Source of the DNA: Exiguobacterium oxidotolerans JCM 12280
GTDB lineage: Bacteria; Bacillota; Bacilli; Exiguobacteriales; Exiguobacteriaceae
DNA length: 64,000 nt
NCBI RefSeq assembly: GCF_000702625.1
Contig: NZ_JNIS01000001.1
Location: 930,001 to 994,000 of the forward strand
Reading direction: 5' to 3'
Positions 1-9,692 of this stretch are shown piece after piece. How positions within the stretch are numbered: position 1 is the first letter of the stretch; every line of letters starts with the position of its first letter. The notes beneath the pieces are model-generated. The model had not been told where the DNA came from, searched no databases, and was given only the letters and a program-made list of their open reading frames with translations. The position numbers were made by a program, and so were the translations under genes.

Positions 1-84
1 CGGACGATGTAGTCCTTCTTCTCCGGTGACAATTTTTAAATTGAATTGCTTTACGATTTCAGCTGTTCGCACTTTTGCTTGCAC
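1..84 (-). CDS. hprK: HPr kinase/phosphorylase, N-terminal fragment
   Basis: Only the first 28 codons lie in the window; the rest runs off the left edge. The visible start reads VQAKVRTAEIVKQFNLKIV, which matches the N-terminus of Bacillus HprK (AKVRTKDVMEQFNLELISGEEG). HprK phosphorylates or dephosphorylates HPr at Ser46 and so controls CcpA-dependent catabolite repression. I chose the GTG at 84 because an AAGGGG ribosome site lies 10 nt upstream; an in-frame TTG at 90 sits too close to that site. The neighbourhood (yvlB-like gene and uvrAB next door) matches the B. subtilis order. Confidence 0.8.
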   Translation of the reverse strand, partial: MQAKVRTAEIVKQFNLKIVTGEEGLHRP

Positions 85-196
85 GCTCAATCAGCCCCTT
101 TCACTTGAAGTATTGTACCATATTTTTGTTAAAATCAATGAATTCGATTAGAAGGGCAGTAACTGGGGGAAAGAATACAACAAAGGAGGTTTTTTT

Positions 197-589
197 ATGA
201 TGAATATGTCAGGTAGCGGCATCGGCTTAATCATTATCATGATTTTAGTTGCGATTGTCGCCATCCTTGGTCTCGTCTACATCATCATCTCGTTAATCGA
301 TATGTGGAAAGCTTATTCGCGTGATCAAAATCAGACATCGCTCTTATTTTTCATCATCTCACTGGTCGGAATCGTGCTGAGCGGTCCATTCATCTCACTC
401 ATTCTCGCCATCGTCTTTTATTGGAACCGGGCGCGTAGCAAAAGTTGGATGGGAATCGGCTTAATCATTGCTTCCATCGTCCTAGCGATTATCGGCGTCA
501 TCACGTTCATTTCATTCGGGTACGACATGAACAACTTCGACAATATGAACTGGGACGAACCGATGATGGATGAAGACTATAACTACTAA
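197..589 (+). CDS. Small membrane protein of unknown function
   Basis: A 130-residue protein with three predicted membrane segments (about residues 8-33, 48-72 and 82-108) and an acidic, Asn/Asp/Met-rich tail of about 20 residues. A strong AAAGGAGG site lies 7 nt before the ATG at 197; a second ATG follows directly, so the first residue is uncertain by one codon. It is transcribed alone, divergently from hprK, and is closed by a good hairpin terminator. I do not recognise the family; the arrangement resembles small DUF4870- or DUF4064-like membrane proteins, but no diagnostic motif is seen. Confidence 0.7.
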   Translation: MMNMSGSGIGLIIIMILVAIVAILGLVYIIISLIDMWKAYSRDQNQTSLLFFIISLVGIVLSGPFISLILAIVFYWNRARSKSWMGIGLIIASIVLAIIGVITFISFGYDMNNFDNMNWDEPMMDEDYNY

Positions 590-590
590 T

Positions 591-638
591 CAAAAAGAAA
601 GGGATGCCATCTACATGATGCGCATCCCCTTCTTTTTG
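591..638 (+). terminator. Rho-independent terminator
   Basis: The stem pairs AAAAAGAAAGGGATGC with GCATCCCCTTCTTTTT around a short loop, with a T-rich 3' arm, directly after the stop of the small membrane protein gene. Confidence 0.8.
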
Positions 639-702
639 ACTGTAGACACACTTTATTTTTTGATTGCGATGCTTGATCATCCATTTCCATCAGGAAGCGA
701 CA

Positions 703-746
703 AAAAAATCCCGCCGGCTCCGGTTTCAGGAAGCAGGCGGGATTTT
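703..746 (-). terminator. Rho-independent terminator of the yvlB-like gene
   Basis: On the minus strand AAATCCCGCC pairs with GGCGGGATTT followed by a T-run, just past the stop codon at 750. Confidence 0.85.
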
Positions 747-749
747 TGA

Positions 750-1856
750 TTAAAACGCTTGTGGACTTAAGTGAACACCGTGCGTCACGGAAATCGTTCC
801 CGTTTTCGTATCGGCTTCGACTTCAATCTTCGGCGTCCGGTCACGACCGGAGACGAAATGCAGTTTACGGTTCACGACATCTTTTTGGTCGCGAATCACT
901 TCCATCTCATCGAGGTTACAATTCAACCCACCAAAGTTTGTTTCCAGCTCACCATATACTTCAGCGCCATGCGGCAACATCAAAGCGATGCTTCCCGCGA
1001 GTGACGACGCTTGAATCTTCGCGTCATGGGCTGTTTTTAGTTCACACCGGACATTGCCGTTCGCGGTTTTTAGCTCAGAACGTTCAAAAACTCCGTTCGC
1101 GATGATTTGACCATTCGCCGTCTTCGCTTTCAACATTTTGACTTCTGACTCTTCGACTTCAATCGAACCGTTCGCCGTTGAAGCTTTCAAATCCTCACTA
1201 TAAAGATCGCGGACATGGATCCGTCCGTTCGCTGTCATCAGTTGAACGCTCGTCGCGTCAAGCGACGACAACGTAATCTCGCCATTCAACGTCTGTAACA
1301 CGAACGCCTCGTAGTGACGACGCGGAACTTTTAAGTGGATCGTCGCCCGGACGCGTTTATCTTTCAAACGAATCGATAGCGTGTTAGCGGAGACGGAATG
1401 TTGAAGCGACGCTTGAAGTTGCTCGAGCGCTTGCTCCTCATTGACTTGGCGAAGCGGACGCCCCGTCACCGTCAACTCACACTCCTCTAAATCACTTGGT
1501 TCGACGACGGCATTGGCATTAAATAAATCCAAGTGAATCGTCTCTCCACTGAATGGGAATTGTTTGACGTACGTGACGTTCGGACCAGACGTCTGATTTA
1601 ATGAGAGATCACTCTCTTTAATCCGGTTGACGAGACCATCAAAAGCAGACATCACTTTCGACGTCAGTGAATCAACCGTGTAATGATCGACGCGGTCGTA
1701 CTGTTCCGGTTCATCGACATACTTATGATTACTTGCTGTCGTCGATTGTTGCTGATCGAGTGCTTCAAGGCGTTCGAGCTTATCGAGTGCCTCATCGATC
1801 GTCAACTTTCCTTCTTTTACTTGTTCAAGTATCAACTGACGCATATCTTGTTTCAT
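750..1856 (-). CDS. DUF4097-family protein, YvlB-like
   Basis: A 368-residue soluble protein. Residues 1-35 (MKQDMRQLILEQVKEGKLTI...) form the short helical segment seen at the N-terminus of YvlB-type proteins. The C-terminal two-thirds is a repetitive beta-structure in which NG-containing strands recur (LNGEITLS, ANGRIHV, ANGSIEV, ANGQIIA, ANGNVRC), typical of DUF4097 adhesin-like beta-helices. In B. subtilis yvlB belongs to a cell-envelope-stress gene cluster near uvrA; the same neighbourhood here supports the assignment. The ATG at 1856 is chosen because GGAGGGG lies 7 nt upstream; the ATG at 1862 would be too close. No signal peptide is visible. Exact function unknown. Confidence 0.8.
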   Translation of the reverse strand: MKQDMRQLILEQVKEGKLTIDEALDKLERLEALDQQQSTTASNHKYVDEPEQYDRVDHYTVDSLTSKVMSAFDGLVNRIKESDLSLNQTSGPNVTYVKQFPFSGETIHLDLFNANAVVEPSDLEECELTVTGRPLRQVNEEQALEQLQASLQHSVSANTLSIRLKDKRVRATIHLKVPRRHYEAFVLQTLNGEITLSSLDATSVQLMTANGRIHVRDLYSEDLKASTANGSIEVEESEVKMLKAKTANGQIIANGVFERSELKTANGNVRCELKTAHDAKIQASSLAGSIALMLPHGAEVYGELETNFGGLNCNLDEMEVIRDQKDVVNRKLHFVSGRDRTPKIEVEADTKTGTISVTHGVHLSPQAF

Positions 1857-1964
1857 GAACATTCCCCTCCTATTTTCTGAACACGCTATGACGCAGGAAA
1901 ACTTATTCACTCTTTCGTTCTACTTCCCTTACTTCCCTTTTACGAATCCTCCGTCAAAAAAGTT

Positions 1965-4829
1965 TCATGATTCGATTCGGGCTGCGTCCCGTTCCAAAAC
2001 AGGTGCCAAGTAATGTCCTGTATACGACTCCTTGACTTGCACGATGTCTTCCGGTGTTCCGGTCGCAACGATCATACCTCCACCATCGCCACCTTCCGGA
2101 CCAAGATCAATCAAGTAATCCGCCGTCTTAATGACGTCGAGGTTATGCTCGATGACGAGGACTGTATCGCCGTTGTCGACAAGGCGTTGCAAGACTTTCA
2201 ACAGGCGGGCGATATCGTGGACATGCAGTCCTGTCGTCGGTTCATCGAGAATATAAATCGTTTTCCCGGTCGACCGCTTATGCAGTTCCGACGCGAGTTT
2301 GACGCGTTGTGCTTCACCGCCCGACAGTTCCGTCGCCGGCTGTCCGAGACGCATGTACGTCAAGCCGACGTCAGCAATCGTTTGCAGCTTGCGGCTGATT
2401 TTCGGAATTTTTTCGAAGAACTCGAGTCCCTCTTCGACTGTCATCTCAAGCACGTCCGAAATCGTTTTACCTTTATATTTTACTTCGAGCGTCTCGCGGT
2501 TATACCGTTTCCCGTGACAGACTTCACACGGAACGTAGACGTCCGGCAAGAAATGCATCTCGATTTTAATGATCCCGTCTCCGCGACACGCTTCACACCG
2601 GCCACCTTTGATGTTGAAACTGAAGCGTCCTTTTTTATAACCGCGTAACTTCGCTTCGTTCGTCGAAGCGAAAACATCACGAATGTCGTCAAAGACACCG
2701 GTATACGTCGCCGGGTTCGAACGTGGTGTCCGACCGATCGGAGATTGGTCGATGTCGATGACTTTATCGATTTGGTCGAGGCCTGTGATGCCTTTATGCG
2801 CTCCCGGCTTTTCTTTTGCCCGGTTCATCTCATGCGCAATCGTCTTGTAGAGAATCTCATTAATCAATGTCGACTTCCCAGAACCTGATACTCCGGTCAC
2901 GGCAACGAACAAGCCGAGCGGGATATCGACGTCGACATTTTTTAAGTTATTTTCTGACGCTTTTTTAATCCGTAACGCCCGTCCGTCCGGTTGTTTCCGT
3001 TCAGTCGGCACAGGAATGAACTTCTTCCCCGACAAATATTGTCCGGTCAGTGAATTCGCGTCGTTCATCAATTCTTCCGGTCGACCAGCCGCTGTGACGA
3101 AACCACCGTGATCACCGGCACCGGGTCCGATATCAATCAGGTAATCCGCTGCCATCATCGTGTCTTCATCATGTTCGACGACGATCAACGTATTTCCGAG
3201 ATCGCGCATCGTTTTCAACGTACTGATCAATCGGTCGTTATCCCGTTGGTGTAAGCCGATTGACGGTTCATCAAGGACATAGAGGACACCTGTCAGACGG
3301 GAGCCGATTTGTGTCGCGAGACGAATCCGTTGCGCTTCGCCACCGGACAATGTGCCGGCAGCGCGGGAAATCGTCAAATAATCGAGACCGACGTTTTCTA
3401 AGAACGACGACCGTTCATGAATCTCGCGGACGATCATCCGTGAAATCGTTTGATCTTTTTCCGATAGTTTCGCCGGCAACTCTTCGAACCAGACGACGGC
3501 TTGCTTGACTGACATCTTCGTCACTTCTCCGATGTGGATACCGGATACTTTGACAGCGAGTGATTCGCGTTTCAGACGATGCCCTTTACAAGTCGGACAT
3601 GCTTTTTTCGCCATATATCCTTCCATCTGCTCGCGGATGTAATCCGACGACGTCTCCTTGTAGCGACGTTGTAAGTTATTCAAGACACCTTCAAAGAACA
3701 GATCCGTGTTGCGGACCATGCCAAAGTCATTTTCATAACGGAAGTGAATTTCTTCTTTCGAGCTACCGTTTAAGATGATGTCGCGTTGTTCGTCTGACAA
3801 CTGTTCGAACGGCGTATCCATGTCGATTTTAAAGTGCTCACAGACTGCTTTGAGCAGTTGCGGATAATATTGTGAGCTCGTTGGTTCCCACGCGACGATC
3901 GCCCCTTCGTTGAGTGACTTGTCTGCATGCGGTACGACAAGATCGACATCGACTTCAAGTTTCGTCCCGAGTCCGTCACATGAGGCACAGGCCCCGAATG
4001 GCGAATTGAACGAGAACATCCGTGGTTCGAGTTCTCCGATTGAGAAACCACAAATGGGACACGCATGATGCTCACTGAAAAGGAGCTCATTGCCATCCAT
4101 CGTATCGACGATGACACGTCCATCCGCGAGGCGAAGTGCTGTTTCGAGTGAGTCGGCGAGCCGTGATTCGACGTCCGGTCGGACGACGACACGGTCGACG
4201 ACGACTTCAATCGAGTGTTTCTTATTTTTTTCGAGTGCGATGTCATCCGTTAAATCAATCGTATCGCCATTGACACGGACACGGACGAAGCCCTCTTTTT
4301 TCAAATCTTCAAAGACTTTGACATGCGCTCCTTTTCGTCCGGAAACGATTGGTGCCAAAATCTGCAAACGCGACCGCTCAGGTAACTCCATCACTTGGTC
4401 GACCATCTGACTGATCGTTTGACTCGAGATCTCAATCCCGTGGTTCGGACAGATTGGTTTGCCGATTCGCGCATACAGCAGGCGGAGGTAATCATAAATC
4501 TCCGTCACCGTCCCGACAGTCGAGCGGGGGTTTTTACTCGTCGTTTTTTGATCGATTGAAATTGCCGGACTAAGTCCCTCAATCGCATCGACGTCCGGTT
4601 TATCCATCTGCCCTAAAAATTGACGTGCATAAGCGGAGAGGCTTTCGACATAACGTCGTTGCCCTTCCGCATAAATCGTATCGAACGCGAGTGACGACTT
4701 CCCGGATCCCGACAAGCCCGTCAAGACGACGAGCTGATCGCGTGGGATTTCGACATCGATGTTTTGAAGGTTATTGACGCGAGCGCCTTTGATGATAATC
4801 TTGTTTTTCTTGTCTCCCAACTTAGGCAC
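1965..4829 (-). CDS. uvrA: Excinuclease ABC subunit A (UvrA)
   Basis: Damage-recognition ATPase of nucleotide excision repair; it loads UvrB on damaged DNA. About 954 residues, the usual length. Two ABC-type ATPase modules are visible: Walker [10 protein letters not shown] near residue 40 and GVSGSGKST near 645, signature motifs [12 protein letters not shown] and [12 protein letters not shown], and zinc-binding CxxC pairs (CPICG, CDGCG-like spacing, [16 protein letters not shown]). The GTG at 4829 overlaps the uvrB stop by 8 nt. A TTG at 4820, preceded by AGGTG at 6 nt, is an equally plausible start and would remove three residues. Translationally coupled to uvrB, presumably under the same SOS promoter. 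Confidence 0.97.
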   Translation of the reverse strand: MPKLGDKKNKIIIKGARVNNLQNIDVEIPRDQLVVLTGLSGSGKSSLAFDTIYAEGQRRYVESLSAYARQFLGQMDKPDVDAIEGLSPAISIDQKTTSKNPRSTVGTVTEIYDYLRLLYARIGKPICPNHGIEISSQTISQMVDQVMELPERSRLQILAPIVSGRKGAHVKVFEDLKKEGFVRVRVNGDTIDLTDDIALEKNKKHSIEVVVDRVVVRPDVESRLADSLETALRLADGRVIVDTMDGNELLFSEHHACPICGFSIGELEPRMFSFNSPFGACASCDGLGTKLEVDVDLVVPHADKSLNEGAIVAWEPTSSQYYPQLLKAVCEHFKIDMDTPFEQLSDEQRDIILNGSSKEEIHFRYENDFGMVRNTDLFFEGVLNNLQRRYKETSSDYIREQMEGYMAKKACPTCKGHRLKRESLAVKVSGIHIGEVTKMSVKQAVVWFEELPAKLSEKDQTISRMIVREIHERSSFLENVGLDYLTISRAAGTLSGGEAQRIRLATQIGSRLTGVLYVLDEPSIGLHQRDNDRLISTLKTMRDLGNTLIVVEHDEDTMMAADYLIDIGPGAGDHGGFVTAAGRPEELMNDANSLTGQYLSGKKFIPVPTERKQPDGRALRIKKASENNLKNVDVDIPLGLFVAVTGVSGSGKSTLINEILYKTIAHEMNRAKEKPGAHKGITGLDQIDKVIDIDQSPIGRTPRSNPATYTGVFDDIRDVFASTNEAKLRGYKKGRFSFNIKGGRCEACRGDGIIKIEMHFLPDVYVPCEVCHGKRYNRETLEVKYKGKTISDVLEMTVEEGLEFFEKIPKISRKLQTIADVGLTYMRLGQPATELSGGEAQRVKLASELHKRSTGKTIYILDEPTTGLHVHDIARLLKVLQRLVDNGDTVLVIEHNLDVIKTADYLIDLGPEGGDGGGMIVATGTPEDIVQVKESYTGHYLAPVLERDAARIES

Positions 4830-6789
4830 CTGCTTTCAATTCTAATATAAGGTCTCGAAGCTCTGCTGCGCGCTCGAATTGCATGTCTTTCGCTGCCTGT
4901 CGCATCTCTTGATCCAACTGTTCGAGTAGCGTTTCCCGCTCCGGTTTTTTCAGTTTATTGAATTTCTCTAGTTTTTCGACCGTATCATCACTTTCAATCG
5001 TCGTACTAATGACACCGCGAACGTCTTTTTGAATCGTTTTTGGCGTGATGCCATGTTCTTTATTGAACGCGAGCTGAATGTTGCGCCGACGTTCCGTCTC
5101 ATCCATTGCCCGTTGCATCGAATCCGTAATCTTGTCCGCAAACAGGACGACGTGTCCTTCCGAGTTCCGGGCCGCCCGTCCGATCGTCTGAATCAACGAT
5201 CGCTCGGACCGTAAGAACCCTTCTTTATCTGCATCGAGGATCGTCACGAGTGACACTTCCGGAATATCGAGTCCTTCACGAAGCAAGTTGATCCCGACGA
5301 GGACGTCGTATTTTCCGAGTCGCAGGTCGCGAATGATCTCAATCCGTTCGAGTGTCTTGATTTCCGAGTGCATGTAGTTGACCTTAACACCGTGCTCTTT
5401 TAAATAATCGGTTAAGTCTTCCGACATTTTTTTCGTCAATGTCGTGACGAGTACACGTTCATTTTTCGCGACGCGGTCCCGGATGTTGTCCATCAAGTAA
5501 TCGATTTGCCCCGTGATCGGATGAATCTCGATTGTCGGATCGACGAGTCCCGTCGGACGAATGATTTGTTCGACCATCTCTTTTGAGTGCTCGAGCTCAT
5601 AAGGCCCCGGTGTCGCTGAAATATAGATTGCTTGACTGACCTTCTCTTCAAACTCTTCAAAACGAAGCGGTCGGTTATCTTTCGCTGACGGCAAACGGAA
5701 CCCATGCTCGACAAGGACTTGCTTCCGTGCTTGGTCGCCATTATACATCCCGCGGATTTGCGGTAACGTGACGTGCGACTCATCGGCGACGAGCAAGAAA
5801 TCTTTCGGGAAGTAATCGATGAGCGTATACGGCGTCGATCCTTCCGGCATCAAGTTTAAATGACGGGAATAGTTTTCAATTCCTGAACAGTAGCCCATTT
5901 CACGCATCATCTCGAGATCGTAGTTCGTCCGTTGCTCAAGACGTTGCGCTTCGAGTAACATCCCGTCTTCACGCATCTTCGCAAGTTGCGTCTCGAGTTC
6001 GACTTCGATGTTCGCGATTGCTTTTTGAAGACGTGTGTCCCCCGTCACGAAGTGGGACGCCGGGAAGATTGAGATATGTTCACGGTCGGCGATGATTTCA
6101 CCTGTCAGCGGATCCATATCGCGAATCCGTTCGATTTCGTCACCAAAAAATTCGACACGGACACATTGTTCGTCTCGTGACGCCGGGAAAATCTCGACGA
6201 CGTCGCCACGGACACGAAAGCGTCCGCGCTGGAAGTCGATGTCATTTCGTTCATATTGAATATCAATCAAGCGACGGAGCATCTCGTTACGCCCCATCTC
6301 ATTGCCAACACGAAGCGACAACACATGATTGTTGTACTCTTCCGGGTTACCGAGACCGTAAATACACGAGACGGATGCAACGATCAAGACGTCATCTCGC
6401 TCAAACAAGGAAGATGTCGCCGAGTGACGGAGTTTATCAATCTCATCATTGATGGACGAATCTTTTTCGATGAACGTGTCCGTCGACGGGACGTACGCTT
6501 CCGGTTGATAGTAATCATAAAAGCTGACGAAGTATTCGACCGCGTTGTTCGGGAAAAATTCTTTGAACTCCGAGTACAGTTGCCCGGCCAGTGTTTTATT
6601 ATGCGCCAGGACTAACGTCGGCTTTTTAATCTCTTTGATGACGTTCGAGACGGTGAACGTCTTACCGGTTCCGGTCGCTCCGAGCAACGTTTGATGCCGC
6701 TCGCCGTTCTTGACGCCGGTGACCAATTGTTTAATGGCAGCCGGCTGATCGCCGCCTGGTTCAAATGGTGACATTAACTCAAAATCCAT
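4822..6789 (-). CDS. uvrB: Excinuclease ABC subunit B (UvrB)
   Basis: Damage-verification helicase-like subunit that receives DNA from UvrA and recruits UvrC. About 655 residues. Walker A GATGTGKT is near residue 38, the beta-hairpin region carries [11 protein letters not shown], the helicase motif is DESHVTLPQ, motif VI is QTIGRAARN, and the C-terminal UVR domain ends [25 protein letters not shown] (UvrC-binding). The ATG at 6789 is preferred over the in-frame ATG at 6807 because GAGGGGG lies 9 nt upstream; the earlier ATG has no ribosome site. First gene of the uvrB-uvrA operon. Confidence 0.97.
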   Translation of the reverse strand: MDFELMSPFEPGGDQPAAIKQLVTGVKNGERHQTLLGATGTGKTFTVSNVIKEIKKPTLVLAHNKTLAGQLYSEFKEFFPNNAVEYFVSFYDYYQPEAYVPSTDTFIEKDSSINDEIDKLRHSATSSLFERDDVLIVASVSCIYGLGNPEEYNNHVLSLRVGNEMGRNEMLRRLIDIQYERNDIDFQRGRFRVRGDVVEIFPASRDEQCVRVEFFGDEIERIRDMDPLTGEIIADREHISIFPASHFVTGDTRLQKAIANIEVELETQLAKMREDGMLLEAQRLEQRTNYDLEMMREMGYCSGIENYSRHLNLMPEGSTPYTLIDYFPKDFLLVADESHVTLPQIRGMYNGDQARKQVLVEHGFRLPSAKDNRPLRFEEFEEKVSQAIYISATPGPYELEHSKEMVEQIIRPTGLVDPTIEIHPITGQIDYLMDNIRDRVAKNERVLVTTLTKKMSEDLTDYLKEHGVKVNYMHSEIKTLERIEIIRDLRLGKYDVLVGINLLREGLDIPEVSLVTILDADKEGFLRSERSLIQTIGRAARNSEGHVVLFADKITDSMQRAMDETERRRNIQLAFNKEHGITPKTIQKDVRGVISTTIESDDTVEKLEKFNKLKKPERETLLEQLDQEMRQAAKDMQFERAAELRDLILELKAGA

Positions 6790-6827
6790 CGCTAACTTCC
6801 CCCTCATTCCGTAAAAAATCTATCTTT

Positions 6828-6856
6828 ATTGTATCACTTTACGAACAAACATTCGA
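6828..6856 (-). promoter_or_regulatory. uvrB promoter with LexA (SOS) box
   Basis: On the minus strand there is TGATACAAT (extended -10 at 6828-6833). The box CGAATGTTTGTTCG at 6842-6855 matches the Gram-positive LexA/DinR consensus CGAAC-N4-GTTCG in 9 of 10 fixed positions and overlaps the -35 and spacer. uvrBA is LexA-controlled in B. subtilis. Confidence 0.75.
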
Positions 6857-6956
6857 TTATGAAGTGCTCCTTCTAGGAAGTTACCCGTTTTTCCAAAAAA
6901 GAAAAAGTCCCAGTACGGATTATCTCTGAAAAAGATAAAGTTCACTCAAGAAACAA

Positions 6957-6992
6957 CAACATCCCCTACCACTCACGTGATAGAGGATGCTC
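6957..6992 (-). terminator. Hairpin terminator after minJ
   Basis: GCATCCTCTATCAC pairs with GTGGTAGGGGATGT on the minus strand, followed by TTGTTGTTT, just beyond the minJ stop. The U-tract is imperfect. Confidence 0.6.
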
Positions 6993-6993
6993 A

Positions 6994-8157
6994 TTATTGA
7001 AGCGTTCGAATTTTAGTCCGGCGATTCCCCGGCTCACTGACGAACATGATGCCGAGTTCATGATGATCTTGTTCATAAAAAGCCCGTTGTGCAAACCGAA
7101 CATCTCCATTATGATTCATCACTTCGAGACGTAAGTACGGTTTATGCTTTTGAATCGCTTCATAGAAGCTCGTCTCGGAATCAACAAAATCACCGTTGAC
7201 CTTATAGATGGCTTCTCCGGGTACGAGCCCCATTTCTGATGCCGGTAATCCAGGGAACGTCCCCAAGATGACGACACCCCGTTTTCCATTGAGGAAAATC
7301 GGCGTCTCTGAACGATTCAAACGTTTGACCCGTTGGTGCAAGATGATGTGCAAGACGAGCAGGAGCGGTAGACCGAATAACCATTCTTCCCGGTTCGTCA
7401 CGTACGCACCCAGTGTCAACAAAACCGCGAGTAACAATGTGATGACGCGACCCCGAATCAATGGACGCATCAACTCAGCCGGCAATTTTCCTGTGAACAG
7501 AAAACTGAAGCCGAGCGGGAAAAAGAGCACGAGCGGGACGTACTCCGGAAAAGCGAACCGCGGAAACCATTCCTCGAGACTACTGCCCGGAACAATGACA
7601 AGCAGCGGAATCAACCACAGTTTGTTCGCGGATAACCCACCGATGAAGCGCCCCCGCTTCGATAAGACGAGTGATGGGGACAACTGCTTTTGACCGCGCC
7701 AGGCGACGAGCACCAATTCTGCCAGCAGCGTCAAGCTCGCAAGCAATAGCAACGTCGTCGCGTCGACCTCTTTAATCCCGCCCACCCGGTCATCCGTCAC
7801 GAACCACCCGATAAGTGCCAAAACGCTGAGCGGCCAAAGCGGCAAGTTAAACCGGACGACGCCAATCACCAATGTCACAGCGGCAAGCGCCGTAAAGGCG
7901 ACAATGAAGACCGGGCTGACGGTCACCTGTAAACTCAAACTGATTGCAGATAAGACAATCCCGACGAGCAGACCGGGCAGTAACGTCTCAAAAATGTCGG
8001 TCCGTTGATTGCGTGATTTCGAGCGGAACAAGTTCCGTTCTCGCCTGACGCGACGAATACCGATTACAACACTGACTAGAATAGCTAACCACAGGATTGG
8101 ACTAGCGATAAGACTAATCACTGTCCAACCGATTCCATCGAATAATTCCACGCCCAT
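6994..8157 (-). CDS. minJ: MinJ-like division topology protein (membrane PDZ protein)
   Basis: A 387-residue protein with about six to eight membrane segments in residues 1-270 and a cytoplasmic C-terminal PDZ-like domain (about 290-380) containing GVVILGTFPGLPASEMGLVPGEAIYKVNG. This architecture, and the position directly downstream of ctpB, match MinJ (YvjD), which links DivIVA to MinD at the poles and division site in B. subtilis. Ribosome site GGAAAGAGG precedes the ATG at 8157. The sequence resembles the family by topology and PDZ motif rather than strong identity, so role is inferred from synteny. Confidence 0.75.
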   Translation of the reverse strand: MGVELFDGIGWTVISLIASPILWLAILVSVVIGIRRVRRERNLFRSKSRNQRTDIFETLLPGLLVGIVLSAISLSLQVTVSPVFIVAFTALAAVTLVIGVVRFNLPLWPLSVLALIGWFVTDDRVGGIKEVDATTLLLLASLTLLAELVLVAWRGQKQLSPSLVLSKRGRFIGGLSANKLWLIPLLVIVPGSSLEEWFPRFAFPEYVPLVLFFPLGFSFLFTGKLPAELMRPLIRGRVITLLLAVLLTLGAYVTNREEWLFGLPLLLVLHIILHQRVKRLNRSETPIFLNGKRGVVILGTFPGLPASEMGLVPGEAIYKVNGDFVDSETSFYEAIQKHKPYLRLEVMNHNGDVRFAQRAFYEQDHHELGIMFVSEPGNRRTKIRTLQ

Positions 8158-8176
8158 TCAGACCTCTTTCCGTGAT

Positions 8177-9595
8177 TTATTCAGCGGCAACTTCAAGTGC
8201 CTTGATGCGTTGTACATCATTTTTCGAGTCTTCTAACTTTTTCAAGAGACGTGTCTCCATCTCGGAAGCCGTCACCGGGTCAATCTTACCCGTGACTTCG
8301 AGCTTGGCGTCTTTTTGAAGTTGTTCGACTGCTTGTTTCATCGTGTCGCCATAATACCCATCCTGCCCTTTCGGATCGTAACCGATCGCTTCGAGCACGA
8401 GATGTGCATTTTCGACAGATTTACCATAGTCCCCGACATTGAGCGCTTTGTCATTCGTCAATATTTTCGTGACATTGAAATACGCAGGTTGTTTGACTTC
8501 AACGGTCGGTCTAACCCCTTTTTTGTGAATCCAGTTCCCGTCTGGCGTCAACCATTTGTTCGTTGTCAGCTTCAGGTCACTACCATCTTTTAAGTCATAC
8601 GCACTTTGGACGATCCCTTTACCGAATGATTTTGTACCGACAACTTCTGCACCAGCACCTTCTTTCAGACCAGCGGCTAAAATTTCTGACGCTGACGCGG
8701 AACCGCTATCTTCCAACACAACGATGTTATAAGGTTTCTTCGCGTCCGCCTTCCCGAATTCCTGCGTCCGGTCGCCTTTATTGTCTTCGACCTGGAAAAT
8801 CGGTGTATCTTTCGGAATGAATGGCGCAATCATTTTCGAAACTGCCGTCAACAGTCCGCCTGGGTTTCCCCGGACGTCAATGACGAGTCCATCGATATTC
8901 TTCGCTTCAAGAGCAGCGAGTTGCTTTTCGAACTCTTCTGCAGTCGGGTCAGAGAACTGGGTCACTTGGAGTACACCAATCGTTTTCCCGTTCACTTGTT
9001 CGGTTTCCGAGTAGACGGTCTCAATCGGAATCGTATCGCGTTCGATCGTGATTTTCATCGGGTCTTGTCCCCCGCGTTGAATCGTCAAGACGACTTCCGT
9101 CCCTTTTTCACCACGAATCTTTTTGACAGCTTGATCCGTCTTTTGACCTTTCGTCGACTTGCCATCGATTTCTACAATGACGTCACCCGGCTTGATTCCT
9201 GCTTTTTCAGCGGGTGCCCCTTTAATCGGAGCGACGATGACAATCGCCTCACCCTTTTGCTCCAGCGTCGCGCCAATTCCTTCAAACGATGAAGACAGAT
9301 TCGTGTTGAACGACGCCGTTTCCGATTCATCCATGTAGACCGAGTAAGGATCGTCAAGCACTTCCGTCATCCCACTGAGTGCTCCTTCAAGCAATTCTTG
9401 ATCCGTGACATCTTCTAGGTAATACTGTGAAATCATTTGGCGGACTTGATCAACCTTTTTCCAGTCCCCCGATTCACCCGATGAACTGGTCGTCACCGTG
9501 TCGGTACCACCTGTTGCTAACATACCGACTGCGCCTGCCCCTAGGCCAAGTCCGAATGTACTGACTGCTATGACTGCCGTTGTAGATTTTTTCAC
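8177..9595 (-). CDS. ctpB: C-terminal processing serine protease (S41), CtpB-like
   Basis: Secreted or membrane-anchored protease of 472 residues. N-terminal hydrophobic anchor at 5-28, PDZ domain about 100-180 (GIKPGDVIVEIDGKS), S41 catalytic domain about 200-365, and a C-terminal peptidoglycan-binding domain about 380-450 (LNVGDYGKSVENAHLVLEAIG). Catalytic residues appear intact: Ser301 in GSASASEI, Lys326 and Gln330 in GTKSFGKGIVQ, at the 25- and 4-residue spacing known for B. subtilis CtpB (Ser309/Lys334/Gln338). The substrate is unknown here: CtpB works in sporulation signalling in B. subtilis, which this organism probably lacks, so an envelope role is likely. Sits between the M23 hydrolase gene and minJ. 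Confidence 0.9.
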   Translation of the reverse strand: MKKSTTAVIAVSTFGLGLGAGAVGMLATGGTDTVTTSSSGESGDWKKVDQVRQMISQYYLEDVTDQELLEGALSGMTEVLDDPYSVYMDESETASFNTNLSSSFEGIGATLEQKGEAIVIVAPIKGAPAEKAGIKPGDVIVEIDGKSTKGQKTDQAVKKIRGEKGTEVVLTIQRGGQDPMKITIERDTIPIETVYSETEQVNGKTIGVLQVTQFSDPTAEEFEKQLAALEAKNIDGLVIDVRGNPGGLLTAVSKMIAPFIPKDTPIFQVEDNKGDRTQEFGKADAKKPYNIVVLEDSGSASASEILAAGLKEGAGAEVVGTKSFGKGIVQSAYDLKDGSDLKLTTNKWLTPDGNWIHKKGVRPTVEVKQPAYFNVTKILTNDKALNVGDYGKSVENAHLVLEAIGYDPKGQDGYYGDTMKQAVEQLQKDAKLEVTGKIDPVTASEMETRLLKKLEDSKNDVQRIKALEVAAE

Positions 9596-9645
9596 GCTTG
9601 ATTCCTCGTTTCCGGTGTAAACCTGCTATTTTTTTCAGTATAGCA

Positions 9646-9672
9646 AAAAAAGATAGGTTACCCTATCTTTTC
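9646..9672 (-). terminator. Terminator of the M23 hydrolase gene
   Basis: AAAAGATAGG-GTAA-CCTATCTTTTTTT on the minus strand, 20 nt after the stop codon of the upstream gene. Confidence 0.85.
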
Positions 9673-9692
9673 GCTAAAGCGCTATAGGTCAA

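Noticed and set aside
3770-4246. Long ORFs in other frames within uvrA and uvrB
   Set aside because: Shadow frames of strongly conserved genes; no ribosome sites and basic, low-information proteins.
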